A stretch of 64,000 nucleotides of DNA from Rhodococcus antarcticus. GTDB lineage: Bacteria; Actinomycetota; Actinomycetes; Mycobacteriales; Mycobacteriaceae. The notes beneath the pieces were generated by a model that was not told the DNA's origin, did not search any database, and saw only the letters and a list, made by a program, of their open reading frames with translations. The position numbers were made by a program, and so were the translations under genes. Below are positions 52,948 through 61,726 of this stretch, one piece after another. The stretch lies in the NCBI RefSeq assembly GCF_026153295.1, contig NZ_CP110615.1, positions 2,728,001 to 2,792,000 on the forward strand. The letters are read 5' to 3'. Position 1 is the first letter of the stretch. Each line of letters begins with the position of its first letter.

Positions 52948-53289
52948 TCAGGCGCGGTGGTGCGCCGGGGTGCCCGGACCGAGGTGCTCGCTGTGCCGGA
53001 GGGCGTCGGCGACGAGCTGGGTGACGTGCTCGTTGGCCACCTGGTAGAGCACCTGGGTGCCGTGGCGCCGGGTGGTGACCAGCCGCGCCATCCGGAGCTT
53101 GGCCAGGTGCTGGGAGACCGCGCCGTTGCGCTTGCCCACGGCCTCGGCCAGCTCGTTGACCGAGAGCTCGCCGGCGGCGAGGGCCCGGAGCAGCTGCACG
53201 CGGGTCACGTCGGCCAGCAGCCGGAACACCTCGACGGCCAGGGCGACCTGCTCGTCGTCCGGCGACACTTGCATTGAATCCACGTCCAT
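52948..53289 (-). CDS. ArsR-family metal-sensing repressor (NmtR/KmtR-like)
   Basis: The 113-residue regulator has a winged-helix core (VGKRNGAVSQHLAKLRMARLV, TTRRHGTQVLYQV) and a C-terminal His-rich helix (HVTQLVADALRHSEHLG, PAHHRA), as in nickel/cobalt sensors of mycobacteria. Unlike the ArsR at 37196 there is no Cys pair, so borderline metals with His ligands are expected. The ATG at 53289 is 71 bases from the divergent His-rich gene, which is its probable target. Confidence 0.85.
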   Translation of the reverse strand: MDVDSMQVSPDDEQVALAVEVFRLLADVTRVQLLRALAAGELSVNELAEAVGKRNGAVSQHLAKLRMARLVTTRRHGTQVLYQVANEHVTQLVADALRHSEHLGPGTPAHHRA

Positions 53290-53360
53290 GCGTAGATAGT
53301 TGCACACGTGGACGTTTCCACGACAGCACCCCCCAACCGACCACACCCCGAGGAGCACCC

Positions 53361-53561
53361 GTGACCACCCCCCTGCACACCGAGCACGAGCACACCCACG
53401 ACGACGGCACCGCCCACGAGCACCCGCACGGCGAGGGTCACCACGAGGCGGGCACGGTGGAGCACCACGCCCACGAGCACGGCCACCCCGAGGACACCGA
53501 GCACGCCGACCACCAGCACCCGCACGCCCACGAGCACGGTGCGGAGCACCACGCCCACTGA
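53361..53561 (+). CDS. His-rich small protein, likely nickel/zinc/cobalt binder
   Basis: The 66-residue product is 23 His, with runs such as EHEHTHDDGTAHEHPHGEG and EHHAHEHGHP alternating with Glu/Asp. Such proteins bind several Ni, Co or Zn ions and act as stores or buffers. GAGGAG lies eight bases before the GTG. It is divergent from the His-rich ArsR regulator and followed by a terminator hairpin. No enzymatic domain is present. Confidence 0.78.
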   Translation: MTTPLHTEHEHTHDDGTAHEHPHGEGHHEAGTVEHHAHEHGHPEDTEHADHQHPHAHEHGAEHHAH

Positions 53562-53579
53562 GCACCGTCAGCACCACGG

Positions 53580-53614
53580 CGGCCCCGGGACCCTGTTGCG
53601 GGGTCCCGGGGCCG
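53580..53614. terminator. Strong hairpin between convergent genes
   Basis: GGCCCCGGGACCC (53581-53593) is exactly complementary to GGGTCCCGGGGCC (53601-53613), with a seven-base loop and one further flanking C-G pair. It separates the His-rich gene from the convergent oxidoreductase. Confidence 0.85.
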
Positions 53615-53626
53615 TCGGTGTCGACC

Positions 53627-54571
53627 TCAGGGCAGGAGCACGATCTTGCCGTGGGTGTGGTTCCCCTGGATCGAGCGGTGCGCCGCGGCGGACTCCGCCA
53701 GCGGGAAGGTGCCGGCCACGGTCACCTCGAGCTGCCCCTCCTCGACCAGCGCGACGAGCTCGAGGCGCGCCGCGTCCCGGATCGCGGTGCCCGGGTCGGC
53801 GCCCGGCCCCCCACCGAGGGCCTTGATCCCGTCCCCCGCCGCGCGGGCGAACGCCGCGATGGTGGCGATGCGGCTGCGGTCGGCCACCAGCTCCAGCGAG
53901 GCGTCGACGGCCTCGTCGCTGCCCACGCAGTCCAGCGCGACGGTCACGTCCTCGCTCAGCTCGCGCACCCGCTCCACCAGGCCTTCGCCGTACTCGACCG
54001 GGGTGACGCCGTAGCGCTGCAGGGCCGCGTGGTTGCCGACGCCGGCGGTGCCGATGACGTGGGCTCCCCGGGCCTTGGCGATCTGCACGAGCAGCAGCCC
54101 GACCCCGCCCGCGGCGCCGTGCACCAGCACGGTGTCGCCGTGGCCCACGCCCGTGGCTTCGAGCATGTGCACGGCGGTGGTGCCGGCCAGCATGATCCCG
54201 GCGGCCTCCTCGAAGCTCAGCACCGCGGGCTTGGGCACGATCTCCGTGCCCTCGACCAGCAGCTGGGCGGCGTAGGCCCCCTGCGCGCGGTAGACGATGA
54301 CCTCGTCGCCCACCTGCACCGGACCCCCGGGGCCCTCGGCGCCCTCGCCCACCGCGCGGACCACCCCGGCGGCCTCGAAGCCCAGCCGCATCGGGAGCTG
54401 GGAGGGGTTCTCGCCGTACATGCCGCCGTAGAGCTTGTGGTCCACGGGGTTCACACCCGCGGCGCGCACGTCGACCAGCACCTGGCCCGGACCGGGCTCC
54501 CCCAGCTGCTCGTCTCGAACTTCCAGGACCTCGGGGCCGCCGAAGGCGGTCGCCACCACGTAGGACGTCAT
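53627..54571 (-). CDS. Quinone oxidoreductase-like MDR protein
   Basis: The 314-residue protein has the MDR fold without structural zinc: AGVNPVDHKLYGG in the catalytic domain and VLVHGAAGGVGLLLVQIAK as the NADPH-binding motif. That places it with zeta-crystallin/quinone oxidoreductases, which reduce quinones or enals with NADPH. ATG 54571 begins the family alignment; the upstream open frame is repeat-rich noncoding DNA. Confidence 0.88.
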   Translation of the reverse strand: MTSYVVATAFGGPEVLEVRDEQLGEPGPGQVLVDVRAAGVNPVDHKLYGGMYGENPSQLPMRLGFEAAGVVRAVGEGAEGPGGPVQVGDEVIVYRAQGAYAAQLLVEGTEIVPKPAVLSFEEAAGIMLAGTTAVHMLEATGVGHGDTVLVHGAAGGVGLLLVQIAKARGAHVIGTAGVGNHAALQRYGVTPVEYGEGLVERVRELSEDVTVALDCVGSDEAVDASLELVADRSRIATIAAFARAAGDGIKALGGGPGADPGTAIRDAARLELVALVEEGQLEVTVAGTFPLAESAAAHRSIQGNHTHGKIVLLP

Positions 54572-54862
54572 GCCCGGTCCAACCAGGGCGGACGTGGCGG
54601 TGTTCCGCCGTCGCCACGACCACCCCCGCTGCGGTGCGCGGGTCTGCCGCCCCCCGGTCCCCCGGTCTCCAGCCCTGGGGCGCCGGACCACCTCGTGTCC
54701 AGCGCTCTGAGATCGGGGCGCGAACCGGAGCCCCAGCGTGCACGGCGCTCCCGGATCCCGGTTCCACGATCGGGATGGACAACGGGATCGGGGAGCCTGA
54801 CGCACGCCGCAGGCCCACGTGGCGCCCCGGTCCCAGGGTCCGCAGCAGGTCCGCCGCACCCC

Positions 54863-54904
54863 GCTCGGCCCACACGCGCACCCGCTCGGCCCACACGCGC
54901 ACCC
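54863..54904. repeat. 21-bp direct repeat, two copies plus partial
   Basis: Two identical 21-base units at 54863-54883 and 54884-54904 (starting GCTCGGCCCACACGCGCACC) are followed by five bases of a third. They lie in a roughly 500-base stretch (54572-55069) where I see no gene. Confidence 0.85.
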
Positions 54905-54962
54905 GCTCGTGCACCCCGCCCGCCCCTTGGGCACCCGTGGTCTCCACGACCACCCCCGCTGC

Positions 54963-55063
54963 GGGACCGGGCGCAGGGCGGGGACCGGGCGCAGGGCGGG
55001 GACCGGGCGCGGACCAGGCGCGGACCGGGCGGGGACCAGGCGCGGACCGGGCGGGGACCGGGT
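54963..55063. repeat. GC-rich degenerate direct-repeat tract
   Basis: Variants of GGACCGGGCGC and GGACCAGGCGC recur eight or nine times; the first two full units (GGACCGGGCGCAGGGCGG) are identical. It is noncoding by appearance and may form structured DNA. Together with the 21-bp repeat it makes this gap unusually repetitive for the window. Confidence 0.8.
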
Positions 55064-55069
55064 GAGACC

Positions 55070-55201
55070 TCAGCGCCAGGTGCGGCCGTAGTCGTGGTCC
55101 ACGGTCGGCCGGGCCCGGCGGTGGCGTCGTCGCACCCGCACGCACGCCGTGGACGTGCCCGTGGCGACCGCGGCGAGCACCACCACGAGCAGCGCGGTCA
55201 C
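55070..55201 (-). CDS. Tiny membrane protein downstream of the GlcD-type gene
   Basis: A 43-residue ORF too short for usual gene tracks: a hydrophobic N-terminus (MTALLVVVLAAVATGTSTA), then a strongly basic stretch (VRVRRRHRRARP) and a polar end VDHDYGRTWR. GTG 55201 lies 17 bases after the stop of the FAD oxidase on the same strand. The composition is what a small single-pass membrane protein looks like, though no ribosome site is clear. Confidence 0.45.
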   Translation of the reverse strand: MTALLVVVLAAVATGTSTACVRVRRRHRRARPTVDHDYGRTWR

Positions 55202-55217
55202 CGGCGCAGCCGACGCG

Positions 55218-56606
55218 TCACGCCACGACCTTGCCGGGGTTGAGGATCCCGTGCGGGTCCAGGGCCCTCTTCACCGCGCGGTGCATGGCCACCACCTCCG
55301 GCCCCAGCTCCTGGGCCAGACCTGCCATCTTCAGCAGCCCCACCCCGTGCTCCCCGGTGACGGTGCCCCCGAGGTCGAGGGCGTCGGCGATGATCTGGTC
55401 GAAGGCCAGCTGGGCCCGCGCGCGCGCCGCGTCGTCGCCCGGGGTGGTGATGATGAGCGGGTGCAGGTTGCCGTCGCCGGCGTGCGCGATGTTCGCGATG
55501 CGGGTGTCGTGGACCAGGGACGTGGCCTCGATCCGCCGGAGCATCTCGGGCAGCGCGGCCACGGGCACGCACACGTCCTCGGTGAGCAGCGGGCCCAGCC
55601 GCTCCAGGGCCGGGTAGGCCAGCCGCCGGGCCTCGAACAGCGCGTCGGCCTCGGCCTGGTCGGTGGACTGCGCGGCCCAGGTCGCCCCGGCCGCGGTGAA
55701 GCAGGCCAGCATCTGCGCGGCCTCGGCGTCCCCGGCCGCCCCCGGTGCGTCGCTGCGTCCCAGCAGCACCACCTCGGCGTCCATGCTCAGGCCCAGGTTC
55801 TTCCAGTCGTCCACGGCCTTGAGGCAGTGCTTGTCCAGCAGCTCCAGCGCCGACGGCCGGACCCCCGCGGCGGCGATCGCGGCCACGGCCCGTCCCGCGT
55901 CGACCGCCGAGGAGAAGTAGCCGGCGACGGTGGCCTCGGGGGACCGGGCCGGGCGCAGCCGGACGGTGACCTCCGTGACCACGCCCAGCGTGCCCTCGGC
56001 CCCGACCACCAGGTGGGTCAGGTCGTAGCCCGCCACGCCCTTGGCCGTCCGGCGCCCGAGCCGCACCACCTCGCCGAGGCCGTTCACGACCTCCAGGGCC
56101 AGCACGTAGTCCCCGGTCACGCCGTACTTCACGCAGCACAGGCCGCCGGCGTTGGTGGAGACGTTGCCGCCGATGGTCGACCACGGGGAGCTCGCCGGGT
56201 CCGGCGGGTACCAGAGCCCTTCCTGCGCGCACCGGGCGCGCAGCGCGTCGTTGACCACGCCCGGCTGCACGACGGCGAGGTGCTCGGCGGCGTTCACCTC
56301 GAGCACGGCGTCCATGGCCTCCAGCGAGAGCACGATGCACCCGTCGAGGGCGTTGGCACCGCCGGAGAGCCCGGTGCCGGCCCCGCGGGGCACCAGCGGC
56401 ACGGCGTTGGCGAGGCACCAGCGGACCACGGCCTGCACCTCGGCGGTGCTCCGCGCCCGGACCACCGCCAGCGGCGCACCCGCCGGGGCCCACTCCGCCT
56501 CGTCGTGCACGTAGCGACCCGTGGTGTCGGCGTCGGTGAGGACACGACCCTCGGGCAGCGCGTCGACGAGGTCGTCGAGCGGGGCACGCACCTCGAGCAA
56601 GGACAT
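55218..56606 (-). CDS. glcD: FAD-binding (S)-2-hydroxy-acid/lactate oxidase, GlcD type
   Basis: The 462-residue flavoprotein has the PCMH FAD-binding domain (LVPRGAGTGLSGGANALDG, NVSTNAGGLCCVKYG) and the C-terminal FAD-oxidase domain with IANIAHAGDGNLHPL and TGEHGVGLLK, marks of the GlcD/D-lactate dehydrogenase group. It oxidises glycolate, D-lactate or a similar hydroxy acid. No GlcE or GlcF partner genes are adjacent, so it may work alone or with a remote subunit. Confidence 0.87.
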   Translation of the reverse strand: MSLLEVRAPLDDLVDALPEGRVLTDADTTGRYVHDEAEWAPAGAPLAVVRARSTAEVQAVVRWCLANAVPLVPRGAGTGLSGGANALDGCIVLSLEAMDAVLEVNAAEHLAVVQPGVVNDALRARCAQEGLWYPPDPASSPWSTIGGNVSTNAGGLCCVKYGVTGDYVLALEVVNGLGEVVRLGRRTAKGVAGYDLTHLVVGAEGTLGVVTEVTVRLRPARSPEATVAGYFSSAVDAGRAVAAIAAAGVRPSALELLDKHCLKAVDDWKNLGLSMDAEVVLLGRSDAPGAAGDAEAAQMLACFTAAGATWAAQSTDQAEADALFEARRLAYPALERLGPLLTEDVCVPVAALPEMLRRIEATSLVHDTRIANIAHAGDGNLHPLIITTPGDDAARARAQLAFDQIIADALDLGGTVTGEHGVGLLKMAGLAQELGPEVVAMHRAVKRALDPHGILNPGKVVA

Positions 56607-56674
56607 GCCCCCGACCCTAGGCCGCGGGAAGCGCGGCGTCAGGGTCGAGGGCGGGTGGAGCTGGGGTGTCCGAC

Positions 56675-56953
56675 CTAGCCGGCGGCGGCGGCCTTGAGCT
56701 TGCTGCCTGCGGTGACCTTGGCGGTCTTGGCGGCCGGGATGTGCAGGGCCTCACCGGTGGCCGGGTTGCGACCGTCGCGGGCGGCGCGGGCACCCTGCTC
56801 GAAGGTGAGGAAGCCGGGCAGGGTGAGCTTCTCGTCGCCCTTGGCCACCACGTCGAACGCGATGTCCTGGAACGCGGCGAGAACCTTGTCGGCGTCGGTC
56901 TGCGAGACACCGGCCTTGTCGGCGATGCTGCTGACGAGGTCCTTGCGGTTCAT
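56675..56953 (-). CDS. HU-family DNA-binding protein
   Basis: The 92-residue protein has the full HU fold: MNRKDLVSSIADKAGVSQTDA helix, GFLTFEQGARAARDGRNPATGE arm and IPAAKTAKVTAGSKLKAAAAG end. It bends and compacts DNA. Many actinobacterial HupB proteins have a long Lys/Ala C-terminal tail (PAKKA repeats); this one stops where ordinary HU does. AGGAGGA precedes the ATG, so high expression is likely. Confidence 0.95.
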   Translation of the reverse strand: MNRKDLVSSIADKAGVSQTDADKVLAAFQDIAFDVVAKGDEKLTLPGFLTFEQGARAARDGRNPATGEALHIPAAKTAKVTAGSKLKAAAAG

Positions 56954-57069
56954 GTGTTCCTCCTGCTCCTGGGCCGCCGGCGGCGGCTGTTCCGGCACCA
57001 CCGTAGGGGCGGGAGGGCCGTGGACGCGAAGAAGGCGCCCAGGACACGCCCCCGGGGGTTCGGCCGTCG

Positions 57070-59412
57070 CTAGCGGTTGCGGCGCCGGGAGGAGCCCAGG
57101 ACGGCGGCCGCGGCCCGGGCGATCTCGGTGCCGAAGGGGTTGTCGTGGACCATGTACGTCCACGTGGCGGTCGGCCGGCTGAGCCCCTCCAGCTCGAGGT
57201 CCACCCCCGCGTCGGTGATGGTGGCCGTGGTGAGCGTCTCGGCCGAGAGCACCCCCACCTGCTCGCTGAGCTCGGTGAACGCCGGGATCATCGCCCGGTG
57301 GAACTCGTCGAGCGGGTTCTGCCTGCTCAGCGCACGCAGGTGGATGCTCTCGCGCAGGTCCGCGAGGAAGGCCAGGTGCTCGGCCCACTGCCGGTCGAGG
57401 TGGTGCAGCGTGATGGTGCGCGCCACCTCCTCGAGCACGGTCCCGTCGAGCTCCTGCGCCAGCTCGGCCCACCGGTCGGGGCAGGCGACCTCGAGGTCGC
57501 GGGCGGCCCGGTCGGTGCGCAGCACGTCGTCGCGGCGGGTGTCGAGGATGGCCCGCTGGGTCTCGATGAGCTGGTTGTAGCGCCAGGTGTTGCGGTGCAC
57601 CTCCTCGAGCGCGGCCTCGGCGACCTTCTGGGCGTGCTCGACGATGCGGGCCGCGCGCGGGGTGGTGAGCTTGCCGTCGGTGGCCTGGCTCGGCACGGGC
57701 TCGGCGTCGGGGGTGTTCGTGGTGACGAGGTCGTCGCGGACGCTGGTGAAGAACACCGTGCGCCCGGGGTCGCCCTGCCTGCCGGCCCGCCCGCGCAGCT
57801 GGTCGTCGAGCCGGCTGCTGGTGTGCTTGCCGCTGCCGATGACGCACAGCCCGCCCGCCTCGACCACGGCGTCGCGGTCGGTCTCGGCGGAGCCACCCAG
57901 CCGGATGTCGGTGCCCCGCCCGGCCATCTGCGTGCTCACCACCACCGCACCCGGGGCCCCGGCCTCGGCGACGATCCCGGCCTCCTCGGCGTCGTTCTTG
58001 GCGTTGAGCACGACGCAGTCGACCCCCGCGGCGGTCAGCGCGGCGGCGAGCCGCTCGGACTCGGCCACGTCCAGGGTGCCCACCAGCACGGGCTGCCCGG
58101 CCTCGTGCGTGGCCTGCACGTGCGCGACGAGGGCGTCCTCCTTGTTCTCCGGGGTGTCGTAGACGCGGTCGGGCTCGTCGCTGCGCACGGTGGGGGCGTT
58201 CGGCGGGACGGTGGCCACCTCGAGACGGAAGTGGGTGCGCAGCTGCTCGGCCGCGGCCGTCGCCGTGCCCGTCATCCCGCACAGGGTGGGGTAGCGACCG
58301 AGCAGGCCCTGCACGGTGATGGTGTCGAGCACCTCGCCGGACTCGCTCAGCGCCAGCCCCTCCTTGCTCTCCACCGCCGACTGCAGCCCGTCCGGCCAGC
58401 GCTGCAGGTGGGCCACCCGTCCGCGCGAGGCGTTGATCAGCGCCACCTTGCCGTCACGCACCAGGTAGTGGACGTCGCGCTGCAGCAGCACGTGGGCGTG
58501 CAGGGCGACGTTGACCTGGGTGAGCAGCCCCAGGTTCTCCGCGGCGTAGAGGTCGATGCCGCCGAGCGCGCTCTCCACGGCCCGCGCGCCGGCGTCGGTG
58601 AGGTGCACGTTGCGCTCGTCGGCGTCGCTGCGGTGGTGCGCGTGCGGGCGCAGCGCCCGGACGATCTTGTTGATCAGCGGGGAGGGCCCCGTGCCGGACA
58701 CCGAGCCCGCGATGACCAGCGGCACCAGCGCCTCGTCGACCATGACGGAGTCGGCCTCGTCGACCAGGGCCACCTGCGGCTCCGGTGACACGAGCTCGTC
58801 GACGGAGGTGGCGAGGCGGTCGCGCAGGACGTCGAAGCCGATCTCGCTGACCGAGCCGTAGGTGACGTCCGCGGCGTACGCGGCCCGGCGCTCGTCGGGG
58901 CTGGACGTGGCCTCCACGGATCCGACGGTCACGCCGAGCCGGGTGTAGAGCGGGCCCATCCACTCGGCATCACGGTGGGCCAGGTAGTCGTTGACGGAGA
59001 TGACGTGCACGTGTCGTCCGTCGAGGGCGAAGGCGGCCGCGGCGATCGCACCGGAGAGCGTCTTGCCCTCGCCGGTGGCCATCTCCACGACGTTGCCGGC
59101 CATCAGGCGCAGCGCGCCCAGGAGCTGGACGTCGAACGGGCGCAACGAGATCGACCGGTCAGCCGCCTCGCGGGCCAGGGCCAGGAAGTCGGTGAGCACG
59201 TCGTCGGAGGGGAAGGGACGGGCCCCGGCGTCCGGTGTCTCGTCGGCGTCCCGGCGCAGGGCGGCGAGCTCGGCGGTGAGCTCGTCCTCGCCGAGCGCAG
59301 CCGCCCACTCCGCCCGGGACCCGGCCTTGGTGACGACGGCGTCCGAGCGCGCCACGTCCTTCTCGGGGCCCCCCCGCACCCAGCGGCGCAGGGTCCCGGT
59401 GATCCGGCTCAC
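57070..59412 (-). CDS. secA2: Accessory Sec translocase ATPase SecA2
   Basis: The 780-residue protein has DEAD-like motor motifs MATGEGKTLSGA (Walker A) and VALVDEADSVMVDEA (Walker B), the preprotein cross-linking region and a helical wing/scaffold region, and lacks the C-terminal zinc-binding tail of housekeeping SecA. Length and architecture match the mycobacterial-type SecA2 (about 780 residues), which exports a subset of proteins. GTG 59412 was chosen because an in-frame extension to 60603 is the antisense of the Sir2 gene. It drives its substrates through SecYEG. Confidence 0.93.
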   Translation of the reverse strand: MSRITGTLRRWVRGGPEKDVARSDAVVTKAGSRAEWAAALGEDELTAELAALRRDADETPDAGARPFPSDDVLTDFLALAREAADRSISLRPFDVQLLGALRLMAGNVVEMATGEGKTLSGAIAAAAFALDGRHVHVISVNDYLAHRDAEWMGPLYTRLGVTVGSVEATSSPDERRAAYAADVTYGSVSEIGFDVLRDRLATSVDELVSPEPQVALVDEADSVMVDEALVPLVIAGSVSGTGPSPLINKIVRALRPHAHHRSDADERNVHLTDAGARAVESALGGIDLYAAENLGLLTQVNVALHAHVLLQRDVHYLVRDGKVALINASRGRVAHLQRWPDGLQSAVESKEGLALSESGEVLDTITVQGLLGRYPTLCGMTGTATAAAEQLRTHFRLEVATVPPNAPTVRSDEPDRVYDTPENKEDALVAHVQATHEAGQPVLVGTLDVAESERLAAALTAAGVDCVVLNAKNDAEEAGIVAEAGAPGAVVVSTQMAGRGTDIRLGGSAETDRDAVVEAGGLCVIGSGKHTSSRLDDQLRGRAGRQGDPGRTVFFTSVRDDLVTTNTPDAEPVPSQATDGKLTTPRAARIVEHAQKVAEAALEEVHRNTWRYNQLIETQRAILDTRRDDVLRTDRAARDLEVACPDRWAELAQELDGTVLEEVARTITLHHLDRQWAEHLAFLADLRESIHLRALSRQNPLDEFHRAMIPAFTELSEQVGVLSAETLTTATITDAGVDLELEGLSRPTATWTYMVHDNPFGTEIARAAAAVLGSSRRRNR

Positions 59413-59506
59413 GGCGCTGTCCTCACCCGGGCGACGGTAGTCCAGCGCCGGGGACGTGGTCGCGCGCGGGCTGGGTGACCGGGGTCGGTGGTGGGACAGT
59501 GCCCGC

Positions 59507-60241
59507 ATGACCGTGCACGTCGCGTCGCTGCTGGAGCTGGACCTGCCCGACGGCGGGGTGTGCGCGCTCACCGGCGCAGGCATCAGCGTGGCGGCCGGGC
59601 TCGGCACCTTCCGGGGGCCGGACGGGTCGTGGACGATCGATCCCGAGCTCGAGAAGGCGATGCACGCCGACCACCTGCCCGGCAACGTCGACCTCATGTG
59701 GGCGTTCTGGGGCGGGATGCGCGAGCGGGCCGCCGCCGTGGGGCCCACCCCCGCGCACCACGCGCTCGCCCTCGCCGGCGCACGGGTGCTGACGCAGAAC
59801 GTGGACGGGCTGCACGTCGACGCCGGGTCGGAGCGGGTGGTCGAGCTGCACGGTTCCGGGGGCCGGGCCCGCTGCCTGGCGTGGTGCGGGTGGGCGGGGG
59901 TCGCGGTCGACGCGCGGGCCCTGGCGGACCCCGACGGGCGCCCGCACTGCCCCGGCTGCGCCGGGCTGGCCCGACCGGACGTGGTGCTGTTCGGCGAGCC
60001 GGTGGACGCCGGTGACCTCCGGGCCGCCGCCGGGGCCGTGACCGCTGCGGCGCTGTTCCTCTCGGTCGGCACGTCCGGACGGGTGGCACCCGCGTCGTGG
60101 CTCGGGCCGATGGCTCGGGCCGCGGGTGCGTTCTGCGTGACCGTCGACCCGAACCCCCTCGACGACCTGGGGCCGTTCCACGCCCAGGTGGTGGGCGACG
60201 CGCAGGACGTGCTCGCGGAGTGGGCCGGCGCCCGCGGCTGA
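59507..60241 (+). CDS. Sir2-family NAD-dependent protein deacylase
   Basis: The 244-residue sirtuin has CALTGAGISVAAGLGTFRG for NAD binding, TQNVDGLHVDAG and the catalytic His in VELHGSGG, and a small zinc module (CLAWC and CPGC). It removes acyl groups from lysines using NAD. The LTQNVDGL and ELHG motifs place it with bacterial class III/U enzymes; the CxxxC spacing of the first zinc pair is slightly unusual. It is divergent from secA2. Confidence 0.9.
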   Translation: MTVHVASLLELDLPDGGVCALTGAGISVAAGLGTFRGPDGSWTIDPELEKAMHADHLPGNVDLMWAFWGGMRERAAAVGPTPAHHALALAGARVLTQNVDGLHVDAGSERVVELHGSGGRARCLAWCGWAGVAVDARALADPDGRPHCPGCAGLARPDVVLFGEPVDAGDLRAAAGAVTAAALFLSVGTSGRVAPASWLGPMARAAGAFCVTVDPNPLDDLGPFHAQVVGDAQDVLAEWAGARG

Positions 60242-60271
60242 GGGCGGGTGGGTGGTTGCGGCCGACCGTCA

Positions 60272-60336
60272 GTGATCGCCGTTCGGGCACGCTCACGTGT
60301 ACCTGGACCACGTGAGCGTGCCCGAACGACGATCAC
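60272..60336. repeat. Long palindromic element with 28-base arms
   Basis: Arms at 60272-60299 and 60309-60336 are complementary at 27 of 28 positions around a nine-base centre. Within it CACGTG occurs in both arms. It lies between the convergent Sir2 and alcohol dehydrogenase genes and is much longer than ordinary terminators in this window. It can fold as a cruciform or RNA hairpin. Confidence 0.9.
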
Positions 60337-60490
60337 CCGCCGTGGTGGTACCGGCGCGCCCGCACACAGCCCGGCCCGCCCGGCCCACCCCGTGCACCGG
60401 GCCCGCCCCCACGAGGAGGACGGGCCCGGCTGTGGAGCAGGCACGGACGACGGTGGACCGCAGCCGGGTCGACCGTCGTGGCGGCAGTGG

Positions 60491-61537
60491 CTAGTCGGCC
60501 ATCGTCGCGATGTCGATGACGAAGCGGTAGCGCACGTCGGAGGCGACCACGCGGTCCCACGCACCGGTGATGTCCTCGGCGCCGATCGTCTCGACCTGCG
60601 CACCGATGCCGTGCTTCGCGCAGAAGTCGAGCATCTCCTGGGTCTCGGGGATGCCGCCGATCATGGAGCCGGCCCAGATCTTGCCCCCGCCGAGCAGCGC
60701 GAAGGCCGGGACCTCGAGCGGCTCGGACGGTGCGCCGACGCTGACGAGCGCCCCGCGCACCTTGAGCAGCGACAGGTACTTCTCCATCGGGATCTGCGCG
60801 GAGACCGTGTTCACGATGAGGTCGAAGCTGCCCGCGAGCGACTCGAAGGTCGCGTCGTCGCTGGTGGCGTAGTAGTGGTCGGCACCGAACTTCGTGCCGT
60901 CCTCCTGCTTGGACAGCGACTGGGAGAGCACGGTGACCTCGGCGCCCATGGCGTGCGCGATCTGCACGCCCATGTGACCCAGGCCGCCCATGCCGACGAT
61001 GGCGACCTTCTTGCCCGGGCCGGCACCCCAGTGGTTCAGCGGGGAGTACAGGGTGATGCCGGCGCAGAGCAGCGGTGCGGCGGCGTCGAGCTCGATGCCC
61101 TCGGGGATGCCCAGGACGTAGTTCTCGTCGACGACGATCTTCTCGGAGTAGCCACCGTCGGTGGGCTTGCCGTCGAGCGTGCCGCCGTACGTGCCGACCA
61201 TGCCCTCGAGGCAGAACTGCTCCTCGCCGGCCGTGCAGTTCTCGCAGGTGCCGCAGGAGGACACCATGCAGCCCACGCCCACCCGGTCGCCGACCTCGTA
61301 CTTCGTCACGCCGCTGCCGACCTCGGAGACGATGCCCGCGATCTCGTGACCCGGGACCAGCGGGTAGCTGGCCTGGCCCCACTCGTCACGGCCGGTGTGG
61401 ATGTCGGAGTGGCAGATGCCGGCGAACTTGATGTCGATGAGCACGTCCTCGGGGTTGAGGTCGCGGCGCTCGATCGTGGTCCTGGCGAACGGCTCCTTGG
61501 GCCCGGGGGTGGCGTAGGCGTTCACGGTCGTGGTCAC
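60491..61537 (-). CDS. Zinc-dependent alcohol dehydrogenase, cinnamyl-alcohol type (AdhC-like)
   Basis: The 348-residue enzyme has the catalytic-zinc ligands [13 protein letters not shown] and [10 protein letters not shown], structural zinc cysteines [15 protein letters not shown], and the nucleotide motif [13 protein letters not shown]. It belongs to the CAD/AdhC group of mycobacteria that uses NADP(H) and reduces aldehydes. GTG 61537 begins the family sequence. Its 3' end faces the Sir2 gene across the palindrome. Confidence 0.92.
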   Translation of the reverse strand: MTTTVNAYATPGPKEPFARTTIERRDLNPEDVLIDIKFAGICHSDIHTGRDEWGQASYPLVPGHEIAGIVSEVGSGVTKYEVGDRVGVGCMVSSCGTCENCTAGEEQFCLEGMVGTYGGTLDGKPTDGGYSEKIVVDENYVLGIPEGIELDAAAPLLCAGITLYSPLNHWGAGPGKKVAIVGMGGLGHMGVQIAHAMGAEVTVLSQSLSKQEDGTKFGADHYYATSDDATFESLAGSFDLIVNTVSAQIPMEKYLSLLKVRGALVSVGAPSEPLEVPAFALLGGGKIWAGSMIGGIPETQEMLDFCAKHGIGAQVETIGAEDITGAWDRVVASDVRYRFVIDIATMAD

Positions 61538-61726
61538 GTGGGGGTGCTCCAATCGGGGTGGGGGGCAGGGCGCCGGCACACGGCTCCGGGTGCGCACACC
61601 TGCATGGAACGGGTCCCATGGTGCCCGGACGCCACCCGCAGGCGCACGGTCAGCCGGCCGGGAGTGAGAAGTCCCCGGGGCGGAATAGGCCCGCAGGCTC
61701 CGTCGGCGTCGGACGTCGCGCCGAGG

